The notes beneath the pieces are model-generated. The model searched no databases and was not told the origin of the DNA. It saw only the letters and a list, made by a program, of their open reading frames with translations. Source: Acetobacter okinawensis JCM 25146 (lineage in GTDB: Bacteria > Pseudomonadota > Alphaproteobacteria > Acetobacterales > Acetobacteraceae). From it: a DNA stretch of 52,039 bases. Made by a program: the position numbers and the translations under genes. The stretch lies in contig NZ_BAJU01000015.1 of the NCBI RefSeq assembly GCF_000613865.1, positions 1 to 52,039 of the forward strand, read 5' to 3'. How positions within the stretch are numbered: the stretch's first letter is position 1; every line of letters begins with the position of its first letter. Below, one piece after another: positions 10,967 to 19,972 of this stretch.

Positions 10967-11635
10967 TCAGAAATCCAGATTGGTGTAATAATCAGGCGGC
11001 GTAATGCCGGACACGCGGTCATTCAGCAACGGACGGAAGCACGGGCGTGACTTCATTCTGGCGTACCAGTCCCGCACGGCAGGGACCTTGGACCAGTCTA
11101 TGTCGCCAATAAAATCAAGGCAGGACAGATGGGCCGCAGCCGTAAAATCGGCCAAGGACAAAAAATGTCCGCCCAGCCAGTTCCGGTTTTCGGCCAGATC
11201 GTTCACGTATTTCATCAACGGGCGCATGGCGGCGTAGGCCTCGCGCAGCGCGCCACCGTCTGGGTTACCACGCCCGCTCAGGCGCTTCATCGCCCGCTCA
11301 TCAATAAAGCGGCCCGATACTTCACGCGCGAACAGGGTTTCAAACCACGCCACAACCCTGCGCACCTCCACCCGCTCGGCCAGTGTGCGGCCCAGTAGCG
11401 GAATATCGGCGTAGGCCTCTTCCAGATATTCGCAGATCACGTGCACATCCGGCACGATCAACCCGTTATCTTCCACCAGAACGGGCACATCCCCCGCGGG
11501 GTTAAGAGCGAGGAATTCGGGACGTTTTTCCCACGTCCGTTCAACAATTGCTTCAAACGGCAGGCGTTTTTCGCCCAGCACAAGACGCACCGTCCGGCTG
11601 GCTGGAGAAAGGGGGAAATGGAACAGGGTACGCAT
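10967..11635 (-). CDS. fzlA: GST-fold protein, probable FtsZ-binding FzlA
   Basis: The 222-residue protein has an N-terminal thioredoxin-like GST domain (FHFPLSPASRTVRLVL, then LNPAGDVPVLVEDNG) and an all-helical C-terminal domain. The charged N-terminal half, the ...SLADFTAAAHLSCLDFIGDIDW segment and a C-terminus ending in Asn-Leu-Asp-Phe fit FzlA, the essential GST-like protein that curves FtsZ filaments and activates septal wall synthesis in Caulobacter. The family call is from recalled similarity; a plain glutathione transferase is the alternative. It lies divergent from minCDE, which supports a division role. It starts at ATG 11635 and probably forms an operon with the BaiN-like gene. 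Confidence 0.65.
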   Translation of the reverse strand: MRTLFHFPLSPASRTVRLVLGEKRLPFEAIVERTWEKRPEFLALNPAGDVPVLVEDNGLIVPDVHVICEYLEEAYADIPLLGRTLAERVEVRRVVAWFETLFAREVSGRFIDERAMKRLSGRGNPDGGALREAYAAMRPLMKYVNDLAENRNWLGGHFLSLADFTAAAHLSCLDFIGDIDWSKVPAVRDWYARMKSRPCFRPLLNDRVSGITPPDYYTNLDF

Positions 11636-11822
11636 ACACTAGTGCTTTATGCCATTGCATGCAGCCACGCCAGAGGGAAAACCGGGCAAAGCCCATCAAT
11701 TTCCACGCACATCCCTCTTGTTGGCAAAAACCAGACACAACATAAACTTCTCTGTTGCAATACCCCCCTGTTATTCTACACGCTTACAAAGCGTTCCTGA
11801 TTTTGAAGAGAGCATCCGTTCG
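11636..11822. other. Divergent promoter region, fzlA-like gene / minC
   Basis: About 187 bases separate the divergent genes. It becomes AT-richer near 11735-11800. I see no clear palindromic operator. A frame open through this stretch on the plus strand lacks coding character and merely extends minC upstream. Confidence 0.5.
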
Positions 11823-12518
11823 TTGTCCGGCACACATTCCTCCCCTTCTCGCATCCGCATGTCCGGGCGCTCCTTTCTGGCCCTGACTCTCACACCGGAA
11901 GCACCGCTCACGGACTGGCTGGCCGCACTGGACCACCAGATCCAGCGTGCTGCCGGTTTTTTTACGGGCAAACCTGTCATTCTCGACCTTAGCCTGATGC
12001 AGGCCAGCACGCCCGACCTGCCCTACCTGCTACCCGCCCTGCAAGAACGCGGCATACGCGTGCTGGGCATAGAAGGCGGAGACAAAACCTGGCCCGCCGT
12101 TGCAAACTGGGAGTGGCCGGAAAGCCCGATGGGCGGCCGCGCCTCCGGCCCCGTCACCATCCCCGAAAATGACATGACCCCGACACTCCCCCCCACACTG
12201 GTAGTGGAGGAAAGCGTGCGCTCGGGCCAACATATTATATGGCCCGATGGCGATGTGGTTATTCTGGGTGCCGTGTCTTCGGGGGCGGAGGTTACGGCAG
12301 GCGGCTCCGTGCATATTTACGGCGCTCTGCGCGGGCGCGCCATTGCGGGGATCGGGGGCAATGCGGATGCACGGATATTTACACGCAGCCTTGCCGCCGA
12401 GCTTGTGGCCATTGACGGATTCTACGCTACGGCGGAAGAAATGGATGCAAAATGCACAGACAAACCCACGCAAGTTCTGCTCACGGGGGAGACTTTGGCA
12501 TTCAAACCCCTACCCTGA
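11823..12518 (+). CDS. minC: Septum site-determining protein MinC
   Basis: MinC is the FtsZ polymerisation inhibitor recruited to the membrane by MinD. The N-terminal MinC domain begins RMSGRSFLALTL and contains VILDLSLMQ; the C-terminal beta-helix domain has GDVVILGAVSSGAEVTAGGSVHIYGALRGRAIAG, where Gly-rich turns are diagnostic. Start choice is uncertain: TTG 11823 gives 231 residues and follows a GAAGAGAG stretch at 11804-11811; ATG 11859 would remove 12 residues. No nearer upstream ATG is supported. It heads the minC-minD-minE operon. Confidence 0.9.
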   Translation: MSGTHSSPSRIRMSGRSFLALTLTPEAPLTDWLAALDHQIQRAAGFFTGKPVILDLSLMQASTPDLPYLLPALQERGIRVLGIEGGDKTWPAVANWEWPESPMGGRASGPVTIPENDMTPTLPPTLVVEESVRSGQHIIWPDGDVVILGAVSSGAEVTAGGSVHIYGALRGRAIAGIGGNADARIFTRSLAAELVAIDGFYATAEEMDAKCTDKPTQVLLTGETLAFKPLP

Positions 12519-12666
12519 TGCGGGTTTGCAGAAAACATCCGACAAAAACCGTGTGAATGTCACATTATAAGTTTCATTTTCCCGTACAGATTGTAATGTC
12601 TGTGCAAGATTGCGCCGTTGCATACAGCACACGGGTTTACCGGCTTACAAAGGAAGAGGAAGACTG

Positions 12667-13482
12667 ATGGCAAAGGTTCTGGTCGTCACGTCAGGCAAAG
12701 GGGGCGTCGGTAAGACCACCTCCACCGCAGCTCTGGGGGCCGCGCTGGCCAAGGCGGGCCAGAGCGTGGTTCTGGTCGATTTTGACGTTGGGCTGCGTAA
12801 CCTCGACCTTGTCATGGGGGCCGAGCGCCGCGTGGTGTTCGACCTTATCAACGTCATTCAGGGGGATGCCAACCTCGCTCAGGCCCTTATCAAGGACAAG
12901 CGGGTAGATACCCTCTCCCTCCTCCCCGCCTCGCAGACGCGCGACAAGGATGCCCTGACATCCGAAGGTGTGGCCAAGGTCATTGCCGACCTGAGCAAGA
13001 AGTTCGACTGGGTGATCTGCGACAGCCCCGCAGGCATTGAGCGTGGCGCGCAAATGGCCATGCACCATGCGGACATGGCCGTGATCGTCACCAACCCCGA
13101 GGTCTCCTCCGTGCGTGACAGCGACCGTATTATCGGCATGCTCGACAGCACCACGGAAAAAGCCAAAGCGGGTGAGAAGATGGAGAAGTTCCTCCTGATC
13201 ACCCGCTACGACCCACAGCGTGCCGCCCGTGGGGACATGCTTGGTACGGACGATGTGCTGGAAATCCTGTCCATCCCGCTGCTGGGCATTATCCCCGAAA
13301 GCCCGGATGTGCTCAAGGCGTCCAACGTGGGCGCACCCGTAACCATTGCGGAACCCGAAAGCGCGCCAGCCCGCGCTTACACCGAAGCCGCACGCCGCCT
13401 GATGGGAGAGAAGGTGGAAGTCACCATTCCCACGGAACGCAAGGGTCTGTTTGACTGGCTGTTTAAACGGAGAGTCGCATGA
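12667..13482 (+). CDS. minD: Septum site-determining ATPase MinD
   Basis: MinD is the membrane-binding P-loop ATPase that carries MinC and is displaced by MinE. The 271-residue product has a deviant Walker [10 protein letters not shown] (10-18), with the signature lysine at 11, and [22 protein letters not shown] typical of MinD. A C-terminal amphipathic targeting helix with Lys/Phe/Trp residues ([10 protein letters not shown]) is present. ATG 12667 has AGGAAGAGG at 12651-12660. It overlaps minE by four bases. Confidence 0.97.
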   Translation: MAKVLVVTSGKGGVGKTTSTAALGAALAKAGQSVVLVDFDVGLRNLDLVMGAERRVVFDLINVIQGDANLAQALIKDKRVDTLSLLPASQTRDKDALTSEGVAKVIADLSKKFDWVICDSPAGIERGAQMAMHHADMAVIVTNPEVSSVRDSDRIIGMLDSTTEKAKAGEKMEKFLLITRYDPQRAARGDMLGTDDVLEILSIPLLGIIPESPDVLKASNVGAPVTIAEPESAPARAYTEAARRLMGEKVEVTIPTERKGLFDWLFKRRVA

Positions 13483-13763
13483 CATTCCTCTCCAGCCTCT
13501 TCAAGCGCCGCTCATCCGCACCAGTTGCCCGCGACCGGTTGCAGATTCTGCTCGCACACGAACGGATTGCCGTCGGGGACGGCAAGGACGACCTGCTTGC
13601 CAAGCTGCACCGCGAGATTATGGAAGTTATCAAACGCCATGTCGCGGTCGATCAGGACAAGGTGCAGATCAAAATGGACCGGGGTGCTCAGTGCTCTGTT
13701 CTGGAAATTGACGTTGAAGTCCCCGGCCTGACCGACAGGGCAGAAAACGCCAAAAAAGACTAA
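13479..13763 (+). CDS. minE: Cell division topological specificity factor MinE
   Basis: MinE stimulates MinD ATPase and drives pole-to-pole oscillation. The 94-residue product has the N-terminal amphipathic membrane helix ([10 protein letters not shown]), the MinD-contact segment [12 protein letters not shown] and the C-terminal topological domain with [13 protein letters not shown] and VLEIDVEVP. It overlaps the minD stop by four bases and ends the operon, with a terminator 50 bases downstream. Confidence 0.96.
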   Translation: MTFLSSLFKRRSSAPVARDRLQILLAHERIAVGDGKDDLLAKLHREIMEVIKRHVAVDQDKVQIKMDRGAQCSVLEIDVEVPGLTDRAENAKKD

Positions 13764-13812
13764 GCGCTCTGTAGCCTCTTCCCGATGCCATGGCACTGGG
13801 TAGTTTGGAGCC

Positions 13813-13860
13813 AACGCCCTGTTGCCGCCATTTTATACTGGCTGTAACAGGGCGTTTTTT
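13813..13860. terminator. Terminator after minE, shared with the convergent GntR gene
   Basis: Nine-base stem CGCCCTGTT (13815-13823) pairs with AACAGGGCG (13846-13854), followed by six T. It faces minE and lies ten bases from the stop of the convergent regulator gene. Confidence 0.8.
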
Positions 13861-13869
13861 ATGCGCTCC

Positions 13870-14562
13870 CTAATTGGGCAGAAGGGGCTCAAGCCACTCC
13901 TTGGCCTGTGTGAAGTCTCTCTTCAACGCCTTGACCGCTGCATCCGCATCGCCCGCGCGGAAGGCCTCCAGCAGTTGCAGGTGCGGGTGGTCAGGGTTGG
14001 CCGGGCTGATTGTGGGCAGGCCGTTTGCTGCCGCATAAATCGGCCCCATGCGCGCCCACAACCCCCGGATCAGCCCCACAGTCACCGACAGTCTGGAAAA
14101 ACTGGCCCCGGTGCTATGAAAATACACATTGGTCACCGCTGTTGCATGCGGCTCCCCCGCTGCGTAAGCCGCAATAAAAGCTTTGTGTTTTTCTTCCAGC
14201 ACTGCAATCTGTTCGGGCGTTATGTGTGTGGCCAGATCGCGGGTTACGCGCTCTTCAAGCACTTCACGCACGCCATGAATATCCAGAAACACAGAACGCG
14301 AGGTCAGCGGCACGCAGGCCGTATTCCGCTCATCCAGCACCAGTGCCTGCTCGGAGACAAGGCGCAGCAACGCCTCACGCACAGGGGTCGGGCTTAACCC
14401 CAGCGATACCGCCAATGGCCGGAGCACAAGACGCTCCCCCCCCTGATAGCGGCAATAGATAAGCTGGTCACGGATCTGCTGGTAGGCATACGCTGCCAGA
14501 GCGCCCCGTCCCTCGGGTCTGTTTTCACCCTGCGCTGGTATGGTTATTGTATTATTTGTCAT
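13870..14562 (-). CDS. GntR-family (FadR/FCD-type) transcriptional regulator
   Basis: The 230-residue protein has an N-terminal winged helix (about residues 20-85) with GERLVLRPLAVSLGLSPTPVREALLRL, the GntR recognition region, and an all-helical C-terminal FCD ligand domain (about 95-220). FCD regulators respond to small carboxylates. Its start overlaps the stop of the upstream ABC exporter gene by four bases (ATGA), so it is translated from the same message and may regulate that operon. No effector or operator can be read from the sequence. Confidence 0.88.
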   Translation of the reverse strand: MTNNTITIPAQGENRPEGRGALAAYAYQQIRDQLIYCRYQGGERLVLRPLAVSLGLSPTPVREALLRLVSEQALVLDERNTACVPLTSRSVFLDIHGVREVLEERVTRDLATHITPEQIAVLEEKHKAFIAAYAAGEPHATAVTNVYFHSTGASFSRLSVTVGLIRGLWARMGPIYAAANGLPTISPANPDHPHLQLLEAFRAGDADAAVKALKRDFTQAKEWLEPLLPN

Positions 14563-16391
14563 TGCGCATGTGCCATTTGTCTGTTCAGAAACTGGCTGTA
14601 GAGGCCGTTCTGCCGCTCAAGTTGCGCAGGAGAGCCATCCTCAGCAATCCTGCCATCCTGCATAACAACGATTCTGTCAAAATTTCGTAAGGTGGACAGG
14701 CGGTGTGCCACGGCAATAACCGTGCGCCCGACCATAAGCCGGTCTAGGGCGCGCTGTACGTGCTCCTCGCTCTCGGTATCCAGCGCACTGGTTGCTTCGT
14801 CCAGCACCAGAATGGGGGCGTTGCGCAAAAAAGCACGGGCAATGGCAATGCGCTGGCGCTGCCCGCCCGAAAGCTTGACCCCCCGGTCGCCTACAATCGT
14901 CTCAAACCCTTCGGCCAGTGCATCGATAAACGTGGCGCACCCCGCAGCCGCAGCGGCAGCCCTTACGGCCTCATCACTGGCATCAGGCCGACCGTAGCGG
15001 ATGTTCTCCATAACGCTGCGGTGCAGGAGCGAGACATCCTGCGGTACAACAGACAGACAGGCCCGCAGGGCGTCATCCGTCAGGTCCCGGATGTCCTGCC
15101 CGTCTATAAGTACGGAACCAGACTGCACAAAGCGCATACGCTGCAACAGGGCCAGCACCGTGCTTTTGCCAGACCCCGAGCGCCCAACCAGCCCCACGCG
15201 GCTACCGGCGGTAATGTGCAGGTTAAAATGCGCCAGAACGGGCTCCCCACCGGGGTAGGCAAAGGTCACATCGCCAAAACGTACATCGCCGCGCACGGGG
15301 CTTGGCAGGTCTGCCGCACTCTGCGGGTCAGGCATGTCATGCGGGACCAAAAGGGAGGACAGTACCTCGGACAGGCGCGCATTGTGCTGGATGGTCTCCA
15401 CCAGCGCCAGCGCAAGGTCGCGCGTACCGTGCAGAATGGCAAAGCCGAGCGTAATGACCATGACCACCTGCCCCACGCTGGCCTGCTGCCACTGCCACAG
15501 CAGGACCGCCCAGACCAGCAACCCCGCAGTCAGCACAGCAGTCATGCCCGCATGGATCATGCGTAGCTGCTCCATATACCGCAAGGACTTGAGCCGCTCC
15601 CCCATCTCGCGCTCGGTCAGGGCATTAAAGCGCTGGCGCTCACGGTTGCGCATGCCAAAGGCGCGGACCAGAGCAATATTGCCCATAACGTCCAGTGTCT
15701 CGCCCTCCAGCCCGGCGGCGGCCACTGCGTAATGCCCATGCAGGCGCCGCCCCCTGAGTGCAAGGCGGAACATAATCAGGCACAACCCGCCTGCCAGCAG
15801 TACGGTCGCACCACCCATGGTCAAACTGACCGACAGCATAAGCACAACCGAGAGCAGAACATTCAGGCTTGGGGGCAACACGTTCCAGGCCAGCATATTT
15901 TCAATGGTAAAGCTGACATTGCCTGCCGTTGCTATGCGTGCAGCAAGGGATGCGGGCATACGGTCTGCAAAATAGGCGGGGGAATGCCCGGTCAGGAACC
16001 GGAACAGGTCCTGCCGTATGTCCCCCGTAACCGCGACAAACGTGCGTGCGGCAAACCAACCTGCAATACGCCAGCATATATTGTCCGCCACGATCAGACC
16101 GATCAACACACCCACGGCGGCCCATACGGAGGATACAGCAGACGCCCCCGTGTGGCTGGTCATCAGGTCCACCAGATGGCGAATACCGTAGGAGGACAGC
16201 ACAATGCAGCTTATGGCCCCTGTCACGGCCCCAAACACCAGCGCATGTCCCAGCAGACGGGCACGCATGTACCGCAGCAAAAAGCGTACAGGGCTACCCG
16301 CATAGCGGGGTAATTCCGTGTCGAGTACGGTCACATGTGCGGCCACAGGCTGGTCCGCTACGGCTTTGTTCTGTTGGTCGTCCACACACAT
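14559..16391 (-). CDS. ABC exporter, fused permease and ATPase (MsbA/ABCB type)
   Basis: This 610-residue half-transporter has a six-helix transmembrane domain (about residues 50-340) and a nucleotide-binding domain. The latter shows Walker A GRSGSGKST (about 405), signature LSGGQRQRIAIARA, Walker B ILVLDEATSALD and H-loop VIAVAHRLSTL. It would act as a homodimer, or with a partner not seen here. The substrate cannot be inferred. The gntR gene overlaps its 3' end, making an exporter-regulator pair. About 600 bases of noncoding DNA lie upstream. Confidence 0.9.
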   Translation of the reverse strand: MCVDDQQNKAVADQPVAAHVTVLDTELPRYAGSPVRFLLRYMRARLLGHALVFGAVTGAISCIVLSSYGIRHLVDLMTSHTGASAVSSVWAAVGVLIGLIVADNICWRIAGWFAARTFVAVTGDIRQDLFRFLTGHSPAYFADRMPASLAARIATAGNVSFTIENMLAWNVLPPSLNVLLSVVLMLSVSLTMGGATVLLAGGLCLIMFRLALRGRRLHGHYAVAAAGLEGETLDVMGNIALVRAFGMRNRERQRFNALTEREMGERLKSLRYMEQLRMIHAGMTAVLTAGLLVWAVLLWQWQQASVGQVVMVITLGFAILHGTRDLALALVETIQHNARLSEVLSSLLVPHDMPDPQSAADLPSPVRGDVRFGDVTFAYPGGEPVLAHFNLHITAGSRVGLVGRSGSGKSTVLALLQRMRFVQSGSVLIDGQDIRDLTDDALRACLSVVPQDVSLLHRSVMENIRYGRPDASDEAVRAAAAAAGCATFIDALAEGFETIVGDRGVKLSGGQRQRIAIARAFLRNAPILVLDEATSALDTESEEHVQRALDRLMVGRTVIAVAHRLSTLRNFDRIVVMQDGRIAEDGSPAQLERQNGLYSQFLNRQMAHAQ

Positions 16392-17006
16392 ACCCTGTAT
16401 TTAAAGTGCCAAGCTCTGCTGCTCCGCACAGTCCGGCTGCACGGGCGGGCAATACTGGGCCAGCATACCCCGCCTTGCCAGAGCAAAGTTTTGTACATGA
16501 CGGATCGTCACGCCCACAATAGGCTCCGCACGCATCCCCCCTTCCCGGATATGCCGCACAGCCAATCCGGGCGTAAGGACATGAATGCTGCGTTGCCCCC
16601 CCTTCTGGTCGCAAGAACCTCTTGTTATAACGATAAAAACTACGTGATATATGGCAACCCAAATTGCCCGTGCCACACCTGTTTTTTCAACTTCCCGGCC
16701 ATGCGGTTCCACGTCCCACAAGCAGCAACAACTCCACCCCGGGCAGAACTTTGCCGCCACCACCCATAAAATAAAATTATTAAGTGACTGAAATTATTTA
16801 ATTATTTTAGAATTTACAACGCAAACGCACTGCGCAGACAAGCGCCTGACGCCCCCATCTACCCGGCCCAACATCCGTGCCATCCGGGCAAATAATCGGA
16901 AGCTCTGCGCATACGCGCACAGATTTACCCCTCTTATCCACATATTGACGACTGCAACCCTTGGCTTCCACAGAGAACAAGAGAATTCAAGGGAGTACAG
17001 ATCATC
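16392..17006. other. Noncoding region between ABC exporter and porin
   Basis: Roughly 615 bases divide two divergent genes. Frames open here have no recognisable product. The distal half contains a very AT-rich block at about 16767-16816, unlike the GC-rich surroundings, and a perfect DnaA-box sequence at 16934-16942. The AT-rich block probably belongs to the promoter and upstream region of the porin gene. Confidence 0.6.
16934..16942 (+). promoter_or_regulatory. DnaA-box match TTATCCACA
   Basis: Exact match to the consensus nine-mer about 65 bases before the porin start. It is the only exact copy I noticed in this intergenic region, so it is more likely a regulatory or chance site than an origin. 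Confidence 0.3.
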
Positions 17007-18715
17007 ATGGCGTCGGGAAAAAAGGCACTGTTGGCTACTGTTATGGCGGCATCAGTTGCGGGATGCCGCATCTGCTCTGGGCCCCCGCCTACGCGGACGA
17101 TTACGCGGATCTTCTGGATGTGCTGCGCGCCAAAGGCAGCCTGACACGGCATGAGTATGACACGCTGCTGGCCAAGCATGTCCACCATGCAGCCCTTGCA
17201 GCCGAACCTCATGCGACCCATGCCGTCCGTGGTGCCTCCAGTGGCACCCGTACCGCCGTCGCCCATGCAGGACGCGGCGCACAGGCTGGCTATGAACCGG
17301 GCATCCGCTTTGATGCAGGGGCTGAGGAAAACGATGTCTCCTTGCGGGCAGTGGACGCCGCCACCCGCGCAGAAGCCAGCGCCCGCTCCGCGCAGGAAGC
17401 CGCCAACGCCCTGAACAGCGGCAATTTTGTCCGTGTTGCCAAATATGTGCCGGGCAAGGGGCTGACCTTCAAGGCTGGCCCCATTGACATTAACCTTTCC
17501 GGCTTTGTGAACGGTTTTTACAGCTACAACAGCCCTGCTGGCGGCCGCCCCATTGCAGGCGGTGTTTCCTCCGGCTCGTCAGGCTTTGACTCATCAGCGG
17601 TCCGTAACGGGCTGCTCCCCGCCGGGTTCATTCTCAAGATGAACACCGTGCAGCAGGGGATGGATATTTCCGCCGTGCTGGGCATGTATCCGGGTCTGGA
17701 CAACGCAAAGCCCGCCGCCTTTAACGCCAACTCGGGTGGCAGCCCGGTAGGGCTTGGCACGGCAGGCATCGACCTTCGTCAGGTTTACATGACCTTTGGC
17801 AACAAGGAGATGGGGACATTCAAGATCGGTCGTGATCTTGCCCTGTTTGCCAGCGACGCGATCATGAACGACGCAACCCTGCTGAGCGTGGGCTCCACAG
17901 GCAGCAACTCCGCGCCGGGCAATACCTCGCTTGGTCGTATTGGCGTGGGCTATGTGTACGCGGACTGGATTCCGCAGATTTCCTATACCTCACCCAAACT
18001 GGGAGGCTTTCAGGGCTCGGTGGGTATTTTCCAGCCGCTGGATGAATTCGGCTATGCCGATGCAACCAACCCCACCGCCACCAACGCTCCCAGCCAGTAT
18101 TCCGCAAGCGCCACCCAGCATTCCTCCCCCATGGTGCAGGGCCGTGCCGTATATGATTTTTCGGTGTCTGATCTGCAGGTCCATATCTGGGCCAGCTTCC
18201 TGATCCAGCACATGCAGGGGCTTAACAGCCTACAAGCAGACGGTAAGACCCCTCTGCTGAGCGAAGACCAGCACCACGGTGCCATGGTGGAAGCGGGCGA
18301 TATTGGCACCAAGCTTACCTACGGCCCACTGGAAGGTGTTGCCTATTACTACCGGGGCAGTGGTCTGGGTACGACCGGCCTGTTCTTTGATGGTGTTGCC
18401 GCCAACGGTCGCAAACGTAGCTCGGAAGGCTACTACGTGCAGGGCGCTTACCATATTACCAAAAAATTCCGTCTGGTTGGCAGTTATGGGGTAAGCAACC
18501 TGTACCTTGCCGGGGGTGAGAACACGGCAACGGAAAGTGCTCTGGGCTCGGCAGGGCTGGTACGCCGCAACCAGTCCGAAGTCGGAGCCGCGTACTACCA
18601 GATGACCGACTGGCTGACCGTGGTCGGGGAATACTCCCACACATCCTCTGCCGCACATGGCGGCGGCAAGGAAAGCGACAATACCGCATCTGGCGGTGTG
18701 ATGCTGATGTTCTAG
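17007..18715 (+). CDS. Outer-membrane porin with periplasmic coiled coil, frameshifted in signal peptide
   Basis: The best start is ATG 17007, preceded by AAGGGAG, and opens a signal peptide MASGKKALLATVMAASVAG. The frame breaks at the G run 17060-17062; adding one G continues it as MPHLLWAPAYADDYADLL and the mature protein. Residues about 35-150 include a short conserved segment LLDVLRAKGSLTRHEYDTLL and a helical, Ala-rich linker. A beta-barrel domain follows with alternating aromatic strands and ends in the porin-typical terminal Phe (GVMLMF). The repaired protein is 569 residues. It is probably a general or anion porin of the Acetobacteraceae type; substrate unknown. One missing base in the signal peptide is probably a sequencing error. 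Confidence 0.85.
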
Positions 18716-18728
18716 TTTTGGCTTAAAA

Positions 18729-18767
18729 CCGTTTGTAATTCCTATTTTACATCGGGATGACAAACGG
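18729..18767. repeat. 8-bp inverted repeat in lptF leader
   Basis: CCGTTTGT (18729-18736) and ACAAACGG (18760-18767) form a perfect inverted repeat with a 23-base loop and no T run. It lies between the porin stop and lptF and could be a weak terminator or transcript-processing hairpin. Confidence 0.35.
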
Positions 18768-18807
18768 AACAGTTGCCTCTGGCATCTCGGAGGTAGATAA
18801 GCGAACT

Positions 18808-19956
18808 ATGAGTGTCCGCTTCCCTCTCCTGTGGCCCATGCGCCGCCTTATGACGCTGGACCGTTACGTGCTGCACCAGTTGGTGATTGCACTGTTGGCC
18901 ACAACGGGGGGGCTGGCAGCCCTTATCTGGCTGATGCAGTCGCTCCACTTTGTCTCGCTGGTCGTGGACCGCGGGCTGTCGCTGCGAGTGTTCATCAGCC
19001 TGACCAGCCTGCTGGTGCCGTCCTTTGTGGCGGTTGTCATGCCCATTACAACCTTTGCGGTCTGCCTGTTCATTTACCTGCGGCTGGCAGGTGACCGTGA
19101 ACTGACAGTCATGCGCGCTTCCGGTCTGTCCCCCCTTGCACTGGCCCGGCCAGGGCTGATCTGTGCAGTTTTGTCTGCCTTGATCGTATTCGTCCTGAAT
19201 ATGTGGATTGTCCCTGCATCCTACCACGCATTCCGCCAGTATGAGCTCCAGATACGGAACAAGATGGCAGCCTTCATGCTGCAAGAAGGTGTTTTTACCA
19301 AAGTATCGGACACCATGACCGTGTACATCCGCTCGCGCGACCAGAACGGAATCCTCTGGGGCATTATGGTGGAAGATGACCGGCAGCCAGACAGTCACGC
19401 CACAATTCTGGCAAACCATGGGAATATGATTACCGTCGATGATATTCCGCGCGTGGTGCTTTATGACGGCTCGCGTCAGGTCATTGACCGCAAAACAGGC
19501 CGGTTGAATATGCTTGTGTTCCAACAGGATACCATGGACCTCGCAACTGCACATCAGGAAAGCCAGCGCGCCCGTGATTCGGCAGAAATGTCCGTAAGCG
19601 AACTGCTCTCCCCCGACCCGGACGAAGTGGCCGCACGCGACAGGGGGAAGTTCATTGTAGAAGGCTGGCGCAGGCTGACATCACCACTGACATGCTTCTC
19701 TTTTGCCATGGTCGGCCTGTTTGCCGTGCTCAGCGGGGGGTTCTCCCGCCATGGCGGCATCACCCGCCCCCTTGTGGCCATATTGAGTGTTGTGGGGCTG
19801 CTGGCCCTTACGCTGCTGGTGCAAAATCTGGCTGGCCGCAATGTCAGCCTTATTCCTCTTATTCCCCTTCTGGCCATTCTGCCGGGTCTGGTCTGCTCCT
19901 ATCTGCTGTTCGCGCCAGAAATAAAAATATTCCTGCGCTTGCGCCAACAGGCATGA
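18808..19956 (+). CDS. lptF: LPS export permease LptF
   Basis: LptF is one of two permeases of the LptB2FG ABC complex that extracts LPS from the inner membrane. The 382-residue product has the family plan: transmembrane segments near residues 25-45, 60-85 and 100-130, a periplasmic beta-jellyroll domain (about 140-275), and three C-terminal helices. Family sequence includes MPITTFAVCLFIYLRLAGDRELTVMRASGLS, the cytoplasmic coupling region. Start ATG 18808 has GGAGGT about 14 bases upstream; an upstream ATG at 18757 is less likely. lptG follows after 16 bases. Confidence 0.93.
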   Translation: MSVRFPLLWPMRRLMTLDRYVLHQLVIALLATTGGLAALIWLMQSLHFVSLVVDRGLSLRVFISLTSLLVPSFVAVVMPITTFAVCLFIYLRLAGDRELTVMRASGLSPLALARPGLICAVLSALIVFVLNMWIVPASYHAFRQYELQIRNKMAAFMLQEGVFTKVSDTMTVYIRSRDQNGILWGIMVEDDRQPDSHATILANHGNMITVDDIPRVVLYDGSRQVIDRKTGRLNMLVFQQDTMDLATAHQESQRARDSAEMSVSELLSPDPDEVAARDRGKFIVEGWRRLTSPLTCFSFAMVGLFAVLSGGFSRHGGITRPLVAILSVVGLLALTLLVQNLAGRNVSLIPLIPLLAILPGLVCSYLLFAPEIKIFLRLRQQA

Positions 19957-19972
19957 GAGGACGCACACCCGC

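Noticed and set aside
16401..16763. Possible 120-codon minus-strand gene upstream of the ABC exporter
   Set aside because: No recognised motif, no ribosome-binding site, and composition unlike neighbours; treated as noncoding.
16767..16942. Replication origin near the porin
   Set aside because: Only one DnaA box and no parAB, hemE or dnaA context.
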